This document shows, one piece after another, positions 25,715 through 34,620 of a stretch of DNA of 37,780 bases. Under the pieces are notes generated by a model. It worked only from the letters and a program-made list of their open reading frames with translations. It was not told where the DNA came from and did not search any database. The translations under genes and the position numbers were made by a program. Every line of letters starts with the position of its first letter. The first letter of the stretch is position 1. This DNA is from Streptococcus constellatus. GTDB lineage: Bacteria; Bacillota; Bacilli; Lactobacillales; Streptococcaceae. The DNA is taken from NCBI RefSeq assembly GCF_902167705.1, contig NZ_CABHMZ010000024.1:1-37780 (forward strand), read 5' to 3'.

Positions 25715-25932
25715 GAGTAGGATAGAAATCAGTAGTTTTGCAGAAACTTGATTTCATCGTCCCACCTCTGCGCAGCTCGAAAGATTTGGGAATCTTTCGA
25801 GGTTGGAAATAAAGTCAAGTGAAACTTGACACCCAAAAGACTGTAAAAGTTGATTTATCAACTAACCACTGTGTCTTGTAATTATAACTACAGAAACAAA
25901 AGAAGCTGAGAACCGTTGTTCCAGCTTTTTTA
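25715..25932 (+). repeat. structured intergenic repeat, copy 2
   Basis: A diverged copy of the element at 2523-2706. The first hairpin runs from GAGTAGGATAGAAATC to GTCCCACCTCT. Two extra hairpins follow, CTCGAAAGAT/ATCTTTCGAG (25776-25801) and GTCAAGT/ACTTGAC (25814-25830), both perfect. Then come CTGTAAAA (25841-25848), the stem-loop GTTGA-ttta-TCAAC, ACCACTGTGTCTTG and a terminator. The CTGTAAAA stem differs from copy 1 (GCTGA/TCAGC) by a compensated pair change, which points to selection on RNA structure. Sense is the same as the DUF805 gene upstream. Confidence 0.7.
25903..25932 (+). terminator. terminator at the end of repeat copy 2
   Basis: AAGCTGAGAAC and GTTCCAGCTT form a near-perfect stem around CGTT, followed by TTTTTAAG. 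The reverse strand also has a T-rich tail (CTTCTTTTG), so it may serve the convergent small gene at 25961 as well. Confidence 0.75.
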
Positions 25933-25960
25933 AGTTTACAATATTAAATCAGGATAGTAG

Positions 25961-26119
25961 TTAGTTTTTATTAGGATCGTTATGATTATCAATTATGAGG
26001 CAAATGATTGCAATAGCAAAAATAAATAATATAAATCCGATAATGATTTTTATAATTAGATTTGAAAAGTAAAATAAAGAAATAAACAAGAGTAAAAATA
26101 AAATAAACCAAGACCACAT
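25961..26119 (-). CDS. small membrane protein of 52 residues, unknown function
   Basis: A short gene on the minus strand. The ATG at 26119 has a good AAGGGAG eight bases upstream and a TGT-extended TATAAT promoter at 26142-26147. It encodes MWSWFILFLLLFISLFYFSN, then a short LIIK link, then IIIGFILFIFAIAIICLII, and a polar tail DNHNDPNKN. Two membrane helices are predicted with a short charged turn. A different, longer frame (25989-26213) covers the same DNA but lacks these signals. It is convergent with the repeat copy 2. I do not recognise a family. Very small two-helix proteins include transporter helpers and toxins, but no choice can be made. Confidence 0.6.
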   Translation of the reverse strand: MWSWFILFLLLFISLFYFSNLIIKIIIGFILFIFAIAIICLIIDNHNDPNKN

Positions 26120-26141
26120 AAAATTGCTCCCTTCTCAATTT

Positions 26142-26147
26142 ATTATA
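26142..26147 (-). promoter_or_regulatory. extended -10 promoter of the small membrane gene
   Basis: On the minus strand, TATGTTATAAT contains a consensus -10 with a TGn extension, 22 bases before the ATG at 26119. The -35 is poor. Confidence 0.55.
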
Positions 26148-26283
26148 ACATAAAGGAATATTCTGAATAATTGTAATCCTTGATTTTATTCGATTGTTTA
26201 GATAGAAAAGCATAGTTTGATTTCAGAGAATTTTCCCAAAAGGGATGTCTCTACATAAAAAGTCAGCTAAATGAAGGAAAATT

Positions 26284-26292
26284 TGGTATGAT
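26284..26292 (+). promoter_or_regulatory. extended -10 promoter of the Gfo/Idh gene
   Basis: TGGTATGAT, a TGn-extended -10, lies 30 bases before the ATG at 26323. No good -35 is seen. Confidence 0.5.
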
Positions 26293-26322
26293 AAAAGTAA
26301 ACATGTAGCTAGGAGAAGGACT

Positions 26323-27309
26323 ATGGAAAACAAAGTACGCTATAATTGGGCGACTTTAGGCACAGGTGTGATTGCTAATGAATTGGCACAGGCTTTGCAG
26401 CAGCTAGGTGGAAAGCTCTATTCTGTTGCTAATCGAACACATCAGAAAGGCTTGGAGTTTGCACAGAAATACGGTATTGAAAAAGTTTATGATCAGATTG
26501 ATGACGTATTTAAGGATGAAAATGTGGACATTATTTACATCTCCACACCACATAATACGCATATTGATTTTTTACGAAAAGCATTAAAAAACGGAAAACA
26601 TGTTCTATGCGAGAAGTCCATTACGCTCAATTCAGAAGAATTGGAAGAAGCAGTTTTATTAGCTGAACAAGAACACGTCGTTTTGGCAGAAGCGATGACG
26701 ATTTACCATATGCCAATCTATCGACAATTGAACAACATCATTTCCAGTGGTCAATTGGGTGATTTAAAAATGATTCAAATGAACTTTGGCAGTTACAAAG
26801 AATATGATATGACCAATCGTTTCTTTAATCGTCAGCTTGCAGGCGGTGCACTGTTAGATATTGGCGTATATGCCTTGTCATTTGTTCGGTGGTTTATGAC
26901 ATCTAGCCCTAACCAAGTACTTTCGCAAGTGAAATTTGCACCAACTGGCGTTGATGAGCAAGCAGGGATTCTTCTGACGAATGCCGAAGGAGAAATGGCG
27001 ACTTTGACCTTGAGCCTCCATGCTAAACAGCCCAAGCGTGGAACAATTGCTTATGATAAGGGCTACATTGAAATGTATGAATATCCTAGAGGGCAAAAGG
27101 CGGTCATTACTTATACTGAAGACGGGCATCAAGAAGTCATTGAAGCTGGAAAGACGAGCGAAGCTTTAATGTATGAGGTTCTTGATATGGAAGCGGCAGT
27201 AGCTGGCGAAAAAAATGAGATGAATTTGGATTACAGCCGTGATGTCATGGAAATGATGACGGATTTGCGAAAAGAATGGGGAATGGCCTATCCTGAGGAA
27301 GAAAAGTAA
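26323..27309 (+). CDS. Gfo/Idh/MocA family oxidoreductase
   Basis: A 328-residue NAD(P)-dependent oxidoreductase. The Rossmann motif GTGVIAN is at 13-19. ISTPHNTHIDF (about 74-84) and CEKS (96-99) are the family's conserved cofactor and catalytic-lysine region (EKP with P changed to S). GGALLDIGVYAL near 174-185 belongs to the C-terminal substrate domain. It is closest in pattern to the dihydrodiol dehydrogenase-like subgroup. The substrate is probably a sugar or polyol derivative, but this cannot be read from the sequence. GGAGAAGG precedes the ATG. It lies 24 bases before ung. Confidence 0.88.
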   Translation: MENKVRYNWATLGTGVIANELAQALQQLGGKLYSVANRTHQKGLEFAQKYGIEKVYDQIDDVFKDENVDIIYISTPHNTHIDFLRKALKNGKHVLCEKSITLNSEELEEAVLLAEQEHVVLAEAMTIYHMPIYRQLNNIISSGQLGDLKMIQMNFGSYKEYDMTNRFFNRQLAGGALLDIGVYALSFVRWFMTSSPNQVLSQVKFAPTGVDEQAGILLTNAEGEMATLTLSLHAKQPKRGTIAYDKGYIEMYEYPRGQKAVITYTEDGHQEVIEAGKTSEALMYEVLDMEAAVAGEKNEMNLDYSRDVMEMMTDLRKEWGMAYPEEEK

Positions 27310-27333
27310 TCGAGTATAAAAGAGGAGAAAACG

Positions 27334-27987
27334 ATGGAACACTCAGCTTGGCATAGTTTGATTAAGCAACAATTGCCTGACGGCTATTTTAGTAAAATCA
27401 ATTATTTTTTAAATCAAGTTTATTCATCAGGCACAATCTATCCACCGCGTGAAAAAGTTTTTAATGCGATTCAAACAACAGATTTGGCAGATGTAAAAGT
27501 GGTGATTCTGGGACAGGATCCTTATCATGGTCCGAGGCAAGCGCAGGGGCTGAGCTTTTCAGTACCAGATGATATTCCAGCACCGCCTTCTCTTCAAAAT
27601 ATTTTGAAAGAATTGGCAGATGACGTTGGAATGAAAGAATCTCACGATTTGACATCTTGGGCACGTCAAGGAGTGCTACTGCTGAATGCCAGTTTGACCG
27701 TTCCTGCTGGGCAAGCAAATGGACATGCCGGTCAAATTTGGGAACCGTTTACGGATGCTGTGATTAAGGTTGTCAATGAAAAAGATACACCTGTTGTTTT
27801 TATTCTCTGGGGCTCTTATGCACGCAAGAAAAAAGCCTTGATCACCAATCCTAAACATCTCATTTTAGAATCTCCTCATCCGAGTCCTCTTTCAGCTCAT
27901 CGAGGTTTTTTTGGAAGCAAACCATTTTCTAAAACAAATACCTTTCTGACATCTCAAGGAATGGAACCGATAAATTGGTTGTTATAA
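27334..27987 (+). CDS. ung: uracil-DNA glycosylase
   Basis: A 217-residue family 1 uracil-DNA glycosylase, which removes uracil from DNA for base excision repair. The water-activating motif GQDPYHG is at 60-66 (D62), and the DNA-intercalation loop [13 protein letters not shown] starts at H182. [10 protein letters not shown] near 157-166 is also conserved. Complete length. It begins the run ung-mutX-pyrC, an order also known in pneumococci, probably one transcript. Confidence 0.97.
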   Translation: MEHSAWHSLIKQQLPDGYFSKINYFLNQVYSSGTIYPPREKVFNAIQTTDLADVKVVILGQDPYHGPRQAQGLSFSVPDDIPAPPSLQNILKELADDVGMKESHDLTSWARQGVLLLNASLTVPAGQANGHAGQIWEPFTDAVIKVVNEKDTPVVFILWGSYARKKKALITNPKHLILESPHPSPLSAHRGFFGSKPFSKTNTFLTSQGMEPINWLL

Positions 27988-28023
27988 GTGGTTTGATATA
28001 TTTTAGCTGTTGAAAGGAGAAAA

Positions 28024-28494
28024 ATGGTTAAATTAGCAACAATTTGCTATGTGGACAATGGAGAAGAATTTCTATTGTTGCATCGAAATAAAAAGCCTAA
28101 TGATGTTCATGCTGGCAAATGGATTGGTGTTGGCGGAAAATTAGAGAAAGGTGAAACACCGCAGGAATGTGCGGTGCGAGAAATCTTGGAAGAAACGGGT
28201 TTGCGAGTCAATAAGCCCGTATTAAAAGGTATTATCACGTTTCCAGATTTTACACCCAACCATGATTGGTATACCTATGTATTTAAAGTGACGGAGTTTG
28301 AGGGAGAATTGATTGACTGCGATGAGGGGACTTTGGAATGGGTGCCTTATGAACAAGTTTTGTCCAAACCAACTTGGGAGGGAGATCATACGTTTCTATC
28401 TTGGATTTTGGAAGATAAACCATTCTTCTCGGCTAAATTTTCTTACAAAGGAGAGAAGTTAGTGGAGAGTCATGTTGATTTTTATGGAGAATAA
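28024..28494 (+). CDS. mutX: Nudix hydrolase MutX (8-oxo-dGTP diphosphatase type)
   Basis: A 156-residue MutT-like Nudix hydrolase that sanitises oxidised dGTP. The Nudix box spans about 38-61 (GGKLEKGETPQECA, then VREILEETGL), and LHRNKKPNDVHAGKWIGVGG before it is typical of streptococcal MutX. AAAGGAG precedes the ATG. Placement between ung and pyrC joins two genes guarding DNA against damaged bases. The 8-oxo-dGTP activity is inferred from the family. Confidence 0.88.
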   Translation: MVKLATICYVDNGEEFLLLHRNKKPNDVHAGKWIGVGGKLEKGETPQECAVREILEETGLRVNKPVLKGIITFPDFTPNHDWYTYVFKVTEFEGELIDCDEGTLEWVPYEQVLSKPTWEGDHTFLSWILEDKPFFSAKFSYKGEKLVESHVDFYGE

Positions 28495-28506
28495 GGAGAA
28501 AAGTAC

Positions 28507-29784
28507 ATGTTGTTAATTAAAAATGGTCGTGTCATGGACCCTAAGTCTGGTTTTGATAAAGTTTGCGATGTCCTAGTTAAGGATAAAAAAATTCTTCAAA
28601 TTGGTCAGGATTTGAAGGCAGAAAATGCTCAGGTTATTGATGCTACTGGATTGGTGGTAGCGCCAGGGCTGATTGATATTCATGTTCATTTTCGTGAACC
28701 TGGTCAGACGCATAAAGAAGATATTCATACGGGTGCTTTAGCAGCGGCAGCGGGCGGATTTACAACGGTTGTCATGATGGCAAATACCACTCCAACGATT
28801 TCAACAGTAGAGACACTAAAAGAAGTATTAGAATCTGCCAATCGTGAAAACATTCATATTAAGTCTGTTGCAACCATTACAAAGAATTTTGATGGACAGC
28901 ATTTGACAGATTTCAAAGAACTTTTAGCGGCGGGAGCTATTGGTTTTTCAGATGATGGGATTCCATTAAAAAGTACAAAAATAGTACGCGAAGCTTTGGA
29001 AGAAGCTGACAAAAATGGTACATTTATCTGCCTTCACGAAGAGGACCCAGAACTCAATGGTATCCTTGGATTTAACGAGCAGATTGCCAAAGAACATTTT
29101 GGATTTTGTGGTGCGACAGGTGTTGCTGAATATAGTATGATTGCGCGTGATGTAATGATTGCTCATGCAACCAATACTCATATTCATATTCAGCATTTAT
29201 CAAAAGCAGAAAGTGTGAAAGTCGTGGAATTCGCTCAGCAATTGGGCACTCACGTAACAGCAGAAGCAGCGCCCCAGCATTTTTCTAAGACAGAAAAGCT
29301 ATTGTTGTTAAAAGGTAGCAATGCCAAGATGAACCCGCCACTTCGTTTGGAATCAGATCGTTTGGCTGTCATTGAAGGGCTTAAGTCTGGAGTTATTTCA
29401 ATCATTGCGACAGACCATGCACCTCATCACGCTGATGAAAAGAATGCAGAAGACATCACCAAAGCACCGTCTGGCATGACAGGTCTAGAGACATCACTTT
29501 CGCTTGGCTTGACTTATTTAGTGGAAGCAGGTCATTTGACACTCATGCAGTTGCTGGAAAAAATGACGATTAACCCAGCGAAACTCTATGATTTTGAAGC
29601 GGGTTACCTTGCTGATAATGGGCCAGCAGATCTTACAATTTTCGATGCAGAGGCTGAACGCATGATAACAGAAGATTTTGCCTCAAAAGCAGCTAATTCA
29701 CCATTTATCGGTGAAAAATTAAAAGGTGTTGTTCACTATACGATTTGTGATGGGCAAATTGTCTATGGAGGCAAATCATCATAA
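28507..29784 (+). CDS. pyrC: dihydroorotase
   Basis: A 425-residue amidohydrolase that closes carbamoyl-aspartate to dihydroorotate in pyrimidine synthesis. [11 protein letters not shown] (57-67) gives the metal-binding HxH (H59, H61). IGFSDDGIP near 155 and IATDHAPHH near 304 carry further active-site residues of class I enzymes. AAGGAG precedes the ATG. It is the last gene of the run, closed by the terminator at 29790. No PyrR-type attenuator was seen upstream. Confidence 0.96.
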   Translation: MLLIKNGRVMDPKSGFDKVCDVLVKDKKILQIGQDLKAENAQVIDATGLVVAPGLIDIHVHFREPGQTHKEDIHTGALAAAAGGFTTVVMMANTTPTISTVETLKEVLESANRENIHIKSVATITKNFDGQHLTDFKELLAAGAIGFSDDGIPLKSTKIVREALEEADKNGTFICLHEEDPELNGILGFNEQIAKEHFGFCGATGVAEYSMIARDVMIAHATNTHIHIQHLSKAESVKVVEFAQQLGTHVTAEAAPQHFSKTEKLLLLKGSNAKMNPPLRLESDRLAVIEGLKSGVISIIATDHAPHHADEKNAEDITKAPSGMTGLETSLSLGLTYLVEAGHLTLMQLLEKMTINPAKLYDFEAGYLADNGPADLTIFDAEAERMITEDFASKAANSPFIGEKLKGVVHYTICDGQIVYGGKSS

Positions 29785-29789
29785 CAAGC

Positions 29790-29826
29790 ATAAGGTTGGA
29801 AGTGTTTTTCAACCTTATTGTATTTT
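29790..29826 (+). terminator. terminator after pyrC
   Basis: ATAAGGTTG pairs with CAACCTTAT around an 11-base loop, followed by TGTATTTT. Confidence 0.8.
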
Positions 29827-29874
29827 AAATTTCTTATAATTTTTAGAAAATTTTCTGTTTATTAGGATAAAAAA

Positions 29875-29883
29875 TGATACAAT
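29875..29883 (+). promoter_or_regulatory. extended -10 promoter of metK
   Basis: TGATACAAT, a TGn-extended -10, ends about 16 bases before the SMK-box core. The -35 is weak. Confidence 0.6.
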
Positions 29884-29898
29884 AGAGAAGTTAAAATA

Positions 29899-30044
29899 GT
29901 CCCGAAAAGGTAGTCAAAGGTTAAATATTAACCATAGAGACTAGTGCTTTGTAACTTTTTAACGTAAGTCTGTTTACAGATTTTCAAGTAACTTCCTAGC
30001 AATAATAGAATTTCTAGGAGGGAATATTTCATTAAAAGGGGGAC
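29899..30044 (+). ncRNA. SMK box (SAM-III) translational riboswitch of metK
   Basis: The leader has the SMK-box landmarks: GTCCCGAAAAGG at 29899-29910 (anti-Shine-Dalgarno), an internal arm TAGTC/GACTA enclosing GGTTAA/TTAACC, the conserved GCTTTGTAAC, and the Shine-Dalgarno GGGGGAC at 30038-30044. GTCCC pairs exactly with GGGAC. In this class SAM binding stabilises that pairing and hides the ribosome-binding site, lowering MetK synthesis. The linker between GTAAC and the Shine-Dalgarno is long (about 80 bases) and holds two further small hairpins, TCTGT/ACAGA and CCTAG/CTAGG. Confidence 0.88.
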
Positions 30045-30050
30045 ATGAAT

Positions 30051-31241
30051 ATGTCAGAACGTAAACTTTTCACGTCTGAATCTGTATCTGAAGGACATCC
30101 AGATAAGATTGCAGACCAAATTTCCGATGCGATTTTAGATGCTATCTTGGAGCAGGATCCAGAAGCGCATGTGGCTGCTGAGACAGCTGTCTATACAGGA
30201 ACTGTCCATGTTTTTGGGGAAATATCTACCAATGCTTATGTGGATATTAACCGCGTAGTTCGTAATACGATTGCAGAGATTGGCTATACAAATGCTGAAT
30301 ATGGTTTTTCTGCAGAAACGGTGGGGGTGCATCCGTCGCTTGTTGAGCAATCGCCAGACATCGCTCAAGGGGTGAATGAAGCTCTTGAAATTCGTGGGAA
30401 TGCTGAACAAGATCCACTTGATTTGATTGGGGCTGGAGATCAGGGGCTTATGTTTGGTTTTGCCGTGGATGAAACACCTGAACTAATGCCCTTGCCTATT
30501 TCTCTCAGTCACAAATTAGTCCGTCGTTTAGCAGAGCTTCGCAAGTCTGGCGAAATTTCCTATCTTCGTCCGGATGCAAAATCTCAAGTAACGGTTGAAT
30601 ACGATGAAAACGACAAACCTGTACGTGTGGATACTGTCGTTATCTCTACTCAACATGACCCAGAAATAAGCAATGAGCAGATCCATCAAGATGTGATTGA
30701 AAAGGTCATTAAAAAAGTTGTTCCAGCAGAGTATTTAGATGAAGAAAGCAAGCTTTTCATCAATCCAACTGGTCGCTTTGTTATTGGTGGGCCTCAAGGA
30801 GATTCTGGTTTAACTGGACGTAAGATTATCGTTGATACATATGGCGGTTATGCACGCCACGGAGGTGGGGCATTCTCTGGAAAAGATGCCACAAAAGTCG
30901 ATCGTTCTGCTTCTTATGCAGCGCGTTATATTGCTAAGAATATTGTTGCAGCAGGATTAGCTAAGAAAGTAGAAGTTCAGCTAGCCTATGCTATCGGAGT
31001 CGCACATCCAGTATCAGTCCGCATTGACACGTTTGGCACAGGTACAGTTTCAGAAAACAAGCTTCAAGAAGCAGTTCGACAAATCTTTGATCTTCGTCCA
31101 GCCGGTATTATTCAAATGCTTGATTTGAAGCGACCAATTTACCGTCAGACTGCTGCCTATGGGCACATGGGACGTACGGATATTGACCTGCCGTGGGAAA
31201 AACTGGATAAAGTAGATGCTTTGAAAGCAGCTATAAAATAA
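30051..31241 (+). CDS. metK: S-adenosylmethionine synthetase
   Basis: A 396-residue methionine adenosyltransferase (ATP plus methionine to SAM). Conserved segments are [18 protein letters not shown] (about 11-28), [10 protein letters not shown] (about 126-135) and [17 protein letters not shown] (about 273-289). The start at 30051 is preferred over ATG 30045 because it lies eight bases after GGGGG and gives the usual [11 protein letters not shown] opening. 30045 would be only two bases away. Translation is controlled by the SMK box, so SAM represses its own synthesis. Confidence 0.97.
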   Translation: MSERKLFTSESVSEGHPDKIADQISDAILDAILEQDPEAHVAAETAVYTGTVHVFGEISTNAYVDINRVVRNTIAEIGYTNAEYGFSAETVGVHPSLVEQSPDIAQGVNEALEIRGNAEQDPLDLIGAGDQGLMFGFAVDETPELMPLPISLSHKLVRRLAELRKSGEISYLRPDAKSQVTVEYDENDKPVRVDTVVISTQHDPEISNEQIHQDVIEKVIKKVVPAEYLDEESKLFINPTGRFVIGGPQGDSGLTGRKIIVDTYGGYARHGGGAFSGKDATKVDRSASYAARYIAKNIVAAGLAKKVEVQLAYAIGVAHPVSVRIDTFGTGTVSENKLQEAVRQIFDLRPAGIIQMLDLKRPIYRQTAAYGHMGRTDIDLPWEKLDKVDALKAAIK

Positions 31242-31281
31242 CAGGAGTGGGACGACAAAATTGATTTTTGTCCCGCTCCCT
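31242..31281 (+). terminator. terminator of metK
   Basis: GGAGTGGGAC and GTCCCGCTCC pair, with an inner AAA/TTT, then CCTTTTTAG. The arms are related to the first hairpin of the structured repeats at 2523 and 25715. Confidence 0.85.
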
Positions 31282-31384
31282 TTTTAGAATGACACAAAAA
31301 TAAAATAGTTCTGTAATCGTTATATAACAAGAATGACAAGTCAAAAGAGATTTCTTTAAAAGGATAGGATTTTCACAGAAACTG

Positions 31385-31393
31385 TGTTATAAT
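31385..31393 (+). promoter_or_regulatory. extended -10 promoter of murA
   Basis: TGTTATAAT is a consensus -10 with TGn extension, 45 bases before the murA start at 31438. No good -35. Confidence 0.6.
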
Positions 31394-31437
31394 AAAGTGC
31401 AGTATATTTGATTAGAAATTCCTTGAAAGAGCTGAAA

Positions 31438-32697
31438 ATGAAAAAAATTGTAATTAATGGTGGTCGCCCCTTAAAGGGAGAGGTGACTATTAGTGGTGCC
31501 AAAAATAGTGTAGTCGCTTTAATTCCGGCGACAATTTTATCTGATGAAATCGTGACATTAGATTGTGTGCCAGATATTTCCGATGTTGTCAGTTTGATTG
31601 ACATCATGGAAGCTATGGGAGCAACCGTTGAGCGTCAAGATGATACGCTGAAAATTGATCCTCGCGGGATAAAAAATATGCCCATGCCTTATGGTAAAAT
31701 CAATAGTTTGCGTGCTTCTTATTACTTTTATGGTAGCTTGCTGGGTCGCTATGGCGAAGCAACAGTTGGTTTGCCTGGTGGCTGTGATTTAGGTCCACGC
31801 CCTATTGATTTGCATTTGAAAGCATTTGAAGCCATGGGAGCTACTATGTCTTACGAGGGGGATTCCATGAACCTTTCGACAGGAGGCGAGCGGCTTCACG
31901 GAGCTAGTATTTATATGGATACAGTAAGTGTTGGAGCGACTATCAACACCATGCTTGCAGCGGTAAAGGCAAAAGGGCGTACCGTCATTGAAAATGCAGC
32001 TCGTGAGCCTGAAATCATTGATGTAGCAACACTTTTAAATAATATGGGAGCCCACATTCGAGGGGCTGGTACTGACATCATTATCATTGAAGGTGTTGAT
32101 AAGCTCCATGGGACTCGTCATCAAGTTATTCCAGATCGAATTGAAGCAGGAACTTATATCTCAATGGCAGCTGCAATTGGTGAAGGAGTGCAAATCAACA
32201 ATGTCCTTTATGAACATTTAGAAGGCTTTATTGCGAAATTAGAAGAAATGGGAGTTCGTATGACCGTTTCTGAAGATAGTGTTTATGTCGAAAAGCAACA
32301 TGATTTGAAAGCAATCAACATTAAAACTGCTCCTTATCCAGGCTTTGCTACAGACTTGCAACAGCCTATTACGCCACTTTTGTTGACAGCTAAAGGACGT
32401 GGCTTAATTATTGATACAATTTATGAAAAGCGAGTAAATCATGTCGCTGAATTAGCGAAAATGGCAGGTAAGATTTCAACGAGTGCCAATCATATTGTTT
32501 ATGAAGGACCTAATCAATTGCAAGGTGCAGCGGTCAAAGCAACTGATTTGCGGGCAGGAGCGGCTCTTGTAATTGCAGGATTGCTAGCTCATGGAAAAAC
32601 TGAGATTACAAATGTAGAATTTATTTTGCGTGGTTATTCAAATATTATTGAAAAGTTGACTAATTTAGGAGCAGACATTCAGCTTGTTGAAGAATAA
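31438..32697 (+). CDS. murA: UDP-N-acetylglucosamine 1-carboxyvinyltransferase, MurZ (MurA2) type
   Basis: A 419-residue enzyme for the first step of peptidoglycan precursor synthesis, adding enolpyruvate to UDP-GlcNAc. K22 and N23 are in ISGAKNS, and the catalytic cysteine that fosfomycin alkylates is C116 in [15 protein letters not shown]. The opening [15 protein letters not shown] and [14 protein letters not shown] match the second streptococcal paralogue, often called MurZ or MurA2. The start at 31438 gives this opening. A longer frame from 31408 adds ten residues without support. A hairpin terminator follows. Streptococci normally have another MurA elsewhere, so this copy is likely not alone. 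Confidence 0.95.
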   Translation: MKKIVINGGRPLKGEVTISGAKNSVVALIPATILSDEIVTLDCVPDISDVVSLIDIMEAMGATVERQDDTLKIDPRGIKNMPMPYGKINSLRASYYFYGSLLGRYGEATVGLPGGCDLGPRPIDLHLKAFEAMGATMSYEGDSMNLSTGGERLHGASIYMDTVSVGATINTMLAAVKAKGRTVIENAAREPEIIDVATLLNNMGAHIRGAGTDIIIIEGVDKLHGTRHQVIPDRIEAGTYISMAAAIGEGVQINNVLYEHLEGFIAKLEEMGVRMTVSEDSVYVEKQHDLKAINIKTAPYPGFATDLQQPITPLLLTAKGRGLIIDTIYEKRVNHVAELAKMAGKISTSANHIVYEGPNQLQGAAVKATDLRAGAALVIAGLLAHGKTEITNVEFILRGYSNIIEKLTNLGADIQLVEE

Positions 32698-32730
32698 CTC
32701 TGAAATAGCGTTGGCACGATGAAGTGAGAT

Positions 32731-32763
32731 AGCTCAGTTGGTACGCCAGCTGAGCTTTATCTT
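32731..32763 (+). terminator. hairpin terminator after murA
   Basis: AGCTCAGTTGG pairs with CCAGCTGAGCT around a TACG (UNCG-type) tetraloop, then TTATCTT. The 11-bp stem is strong but the T tail is short, so read-through into the next genes is possible. Confidence 0.6.
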
Positions 32764-32774
32764 AGGGGTAAGAT

Positions 32775-33326
32775 ATGAATTTGTGGACAAAATTGGCAGA
32801 GTTTGCCTTTATAGAAACAGAGCGTTTAGTATTGCGTCCATTTTCCTTTATGGATAGTGAAGATTTTTATAAAATTGCCTCCAATCCTGAAAATCTACGC
32901 TTCATTTTTCCTGTGCAGGCAAATTTACAAGAAAGCCAACATGTATTGGCTAATTATTTTATGAAATATCCTCTTGGAATTTGGGCGATTTGTGATAAAG
33001 ATTCTGGGCAGATGATTGGTTCTGTCAAATTTGAAAAAGTGGATGAAATCAGAGGGGAAGCAGAGCTAGGTTATTTTCTTCACCAACCGTATTGGGGGCG
33101 CGGTTTGATGACTGAGTGTGTCAAAAATATCGTTTATCTCTCTTTTACGCAATTTGGATTGAAGAGGTTACGGATTGTTACTCATCTGGAAAATAAAGCA
33201 AGTCAACGAGTCGCTCAAAAAGCTGGCTTTCAGTTTGGACGCCAATTTAAAGGAAGCGATCGTTATACACGTAAAATGCGGGATTATTTAGAGTTTTGCT
33301 ATGAAAAAGGAGACTTTCATGAGTAA
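32775..33326 (+). CDS. GNAT family N-acetyltransferase
   Basis: A 183-residue RimJ/RimL-type acetyltransferase. TERLVLRPFSFMDSEDFYKI (about 15-34) is the usual start. The acetyl-CoA loop is HQPYWGRGLMTEC near 108-120, and LENKASQRVAQKAGF lies near 143-157. Natural substrate unknown. It shares architecture with the protein at 1719. The last bases overlap the ribosome-binding site and ATG region of the next gene, so expression of the two is linked. Confidence 0.85.
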   Translation: MNLWTKLAEFAFIETERLVLRPFSFMDSEDFYKIASNPENLRFIFPVQANLQESQHVLANYFMKYPLGIWAICDKDSGQMIGSVKFEKVDEIRGEAELGYFLHQPYWGRGLMTECVKNIVYLSFTQFGLKRLRIVTHLENKASQRVAQKAGFQFGRQFKGSDRYTRKMRDYLEFCYEKGDFHE

Positions 33327-34596
33327 ACATCAAGAAATTATCGCTTATTTAGAAGAATTACCAGTAGGTAAGCGTGTCAGTGTACGCAGCATTTCCAATT
33401 TTTTAGGAGTAAGTGAGGGAACTGCTTACCGTGCGATTAAAGAAGCGGAAAACCGTGGATTGGTTGAAACACGTCCTCGTAGTGGTACGATTCGTGTAAA
33501 ATCCCCCAAAGTAGAGTTGGAGCATTTAACATTTAAGGAAATTGCTGAAATTACGAGATCAGAAGTATTAGCTGGTCAGGACGGACTTGAAAAAGAATTC
33601 AGTAAATTCTCAATCGGGGCAATGACCGAGAAGAATCTCTTGCGCTACTTAACGGAAGGAGGTCTCTTGATTATTGGAGACCGCACCCGTATTCAGTTAT
33701 TAGCCTTGAAGCATGAAAATGCTGTTTTAGTGACAGGTGGTTTGGACGTGAATCATGATGTCTTAAAATTGGCGAATCACTTAAACATTCCTGTTCTCAG
33801 ATCCCAACATGATACCTTTACAGTTGCGACAATCATCAATCGGGCATTGTCCAATATGCAAATTAAAACAGATATTTTAACGGTGGAGCAAGTTTATCGT
33901 GGCAGTCATGAGTATGGGTTCTTAAAAGATACAGATACCGTTCGTGATTTTATGGATTTGGTTCGGAAAAACCGCAGCAGTCGTTTTCCTGTCGTTAATC
34001 AGCACAATATGGTCGTTGGTGTGGTGACAATGCGTGACGCTGGTGATAAATCTCCTCACACTATTTTAGATAAAGTCATGACGAAAAATATCTATGCTGT
34101 CACTTTAAACACCAGCATTGCCAATGTTAGCCAGCGCATGATTACAGAAGATTTTGAAATGGTACCAGTCATTCGAAGTAATCAAACTCTGCTTGGAGTC
34201 ATTACGCGGCGTGATGTCATGGAAAAAATGAGTCGCGAGCAAGTCTCTAGTCTGCCAACTTTCAGTGATCAAGTCTCTCAAAAACTTCGTCACATCAACG
34301 ATGAATTTTCTTTTGTTGTAGAACCTTTTATGTTAGAAAATAACGGCGTTTTGTCTAACGGAATTTTAACAGAAATTTTAACGACAGCAACGCATCAATA
34401 CATGACATCGGGCAAGAAAAATATCATCATTGAACAGATGATGATTTATTTCTTACAAGCTGTTCAGATTGATGAAACTTTGACGCTTCGTCCAAGGATA
34501 GTTCGACAAACAAGGCATTCTGCTATTTTGGACTACGATATTTATTTAAAACTTCAGTTGGTCGCGAAAGCGACTATTACAGTAAAGATAAACTAA
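33319..34596 (+). CDS. CBS-HotDog domain transcription factor, SpxR/YtoI type
   Basis: A 425-residue regulator with, in order, a winged-helix DNA-binding domain (1-65, VRSISNFLGVSEGTAYRAIK), a DRTGG domain (about 70-185), two CBS repeats (about 195-305), and a HotDog thioesterase-like domain (about 325-425). This architecture is that of pneumococcal SpxR, which regulates pyruvate oxidase and other genes, and of Bacillus YtoI. CBS domains usually sense adenine nucleotides and HotDog domains acyl-CoA, so it may link energy and acyl-CoA status to transcription. The start at 33319 follows AAAAGGAG; 33301 would overlap that site. Confidence 0.88.
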   Translation: MSKHQEIIAYLEELPVGKRVSVRSISNFLGVSEGTAYRAIKEAENRGLVETRPRSGTIRVKSPKVELEHLTFKEIAEITRSEVLAGQDGLEKEFSKFSIGAMTEKNLLRYLTEGGLLIIGDRTRIQLLALKHENAVLVTGGLDVNHDVLKLANHLNIPVLRSQHDTFTVATIINRALSNMQIKTDILTVEQVYRGSHEYGFLKDTDTVRDFMDLVRKNRSSRFPVVNQHNMVVGVVTMRDAGDKSPHTILDKVMTKNIYAVTLNTSIANVSQRMITEDFEMVPVIRSNQTLLGVITRRDVMEKMSREQVSSLPTFSDQVSQKLRHINDEFSFVVEPFMLENNGVLSNGILTEILTTATHQYMTSGKKNIIIEQMMIYFLQAVQIDETLTLRPRIVRQTRHSAILDYDIYLKLQLVAKATITVKIN

Positions 34597-34620
34597 TACC
34601 TCAGATATTAAGGAGAAAGA

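Noticed and set aside
25989..26213. 74-residue minus-strand frame overlapping the small membrane gene
   Set aside because: It lacks a ribosome-binding site, starts upstream of the likely promoter, and the alternative frame at 25961-26119 has both promoter and Shine-Dalgarno.
32729..32760. Sequence resembling a tRNA D arm (AGCTCAGTTGGTA)
   Set aside because: It forms one arm of an 11-bp hairpin with a TACG loop directly after murA. There is no acceptor, anticodon or T arm, so it is a terminator-like structure.
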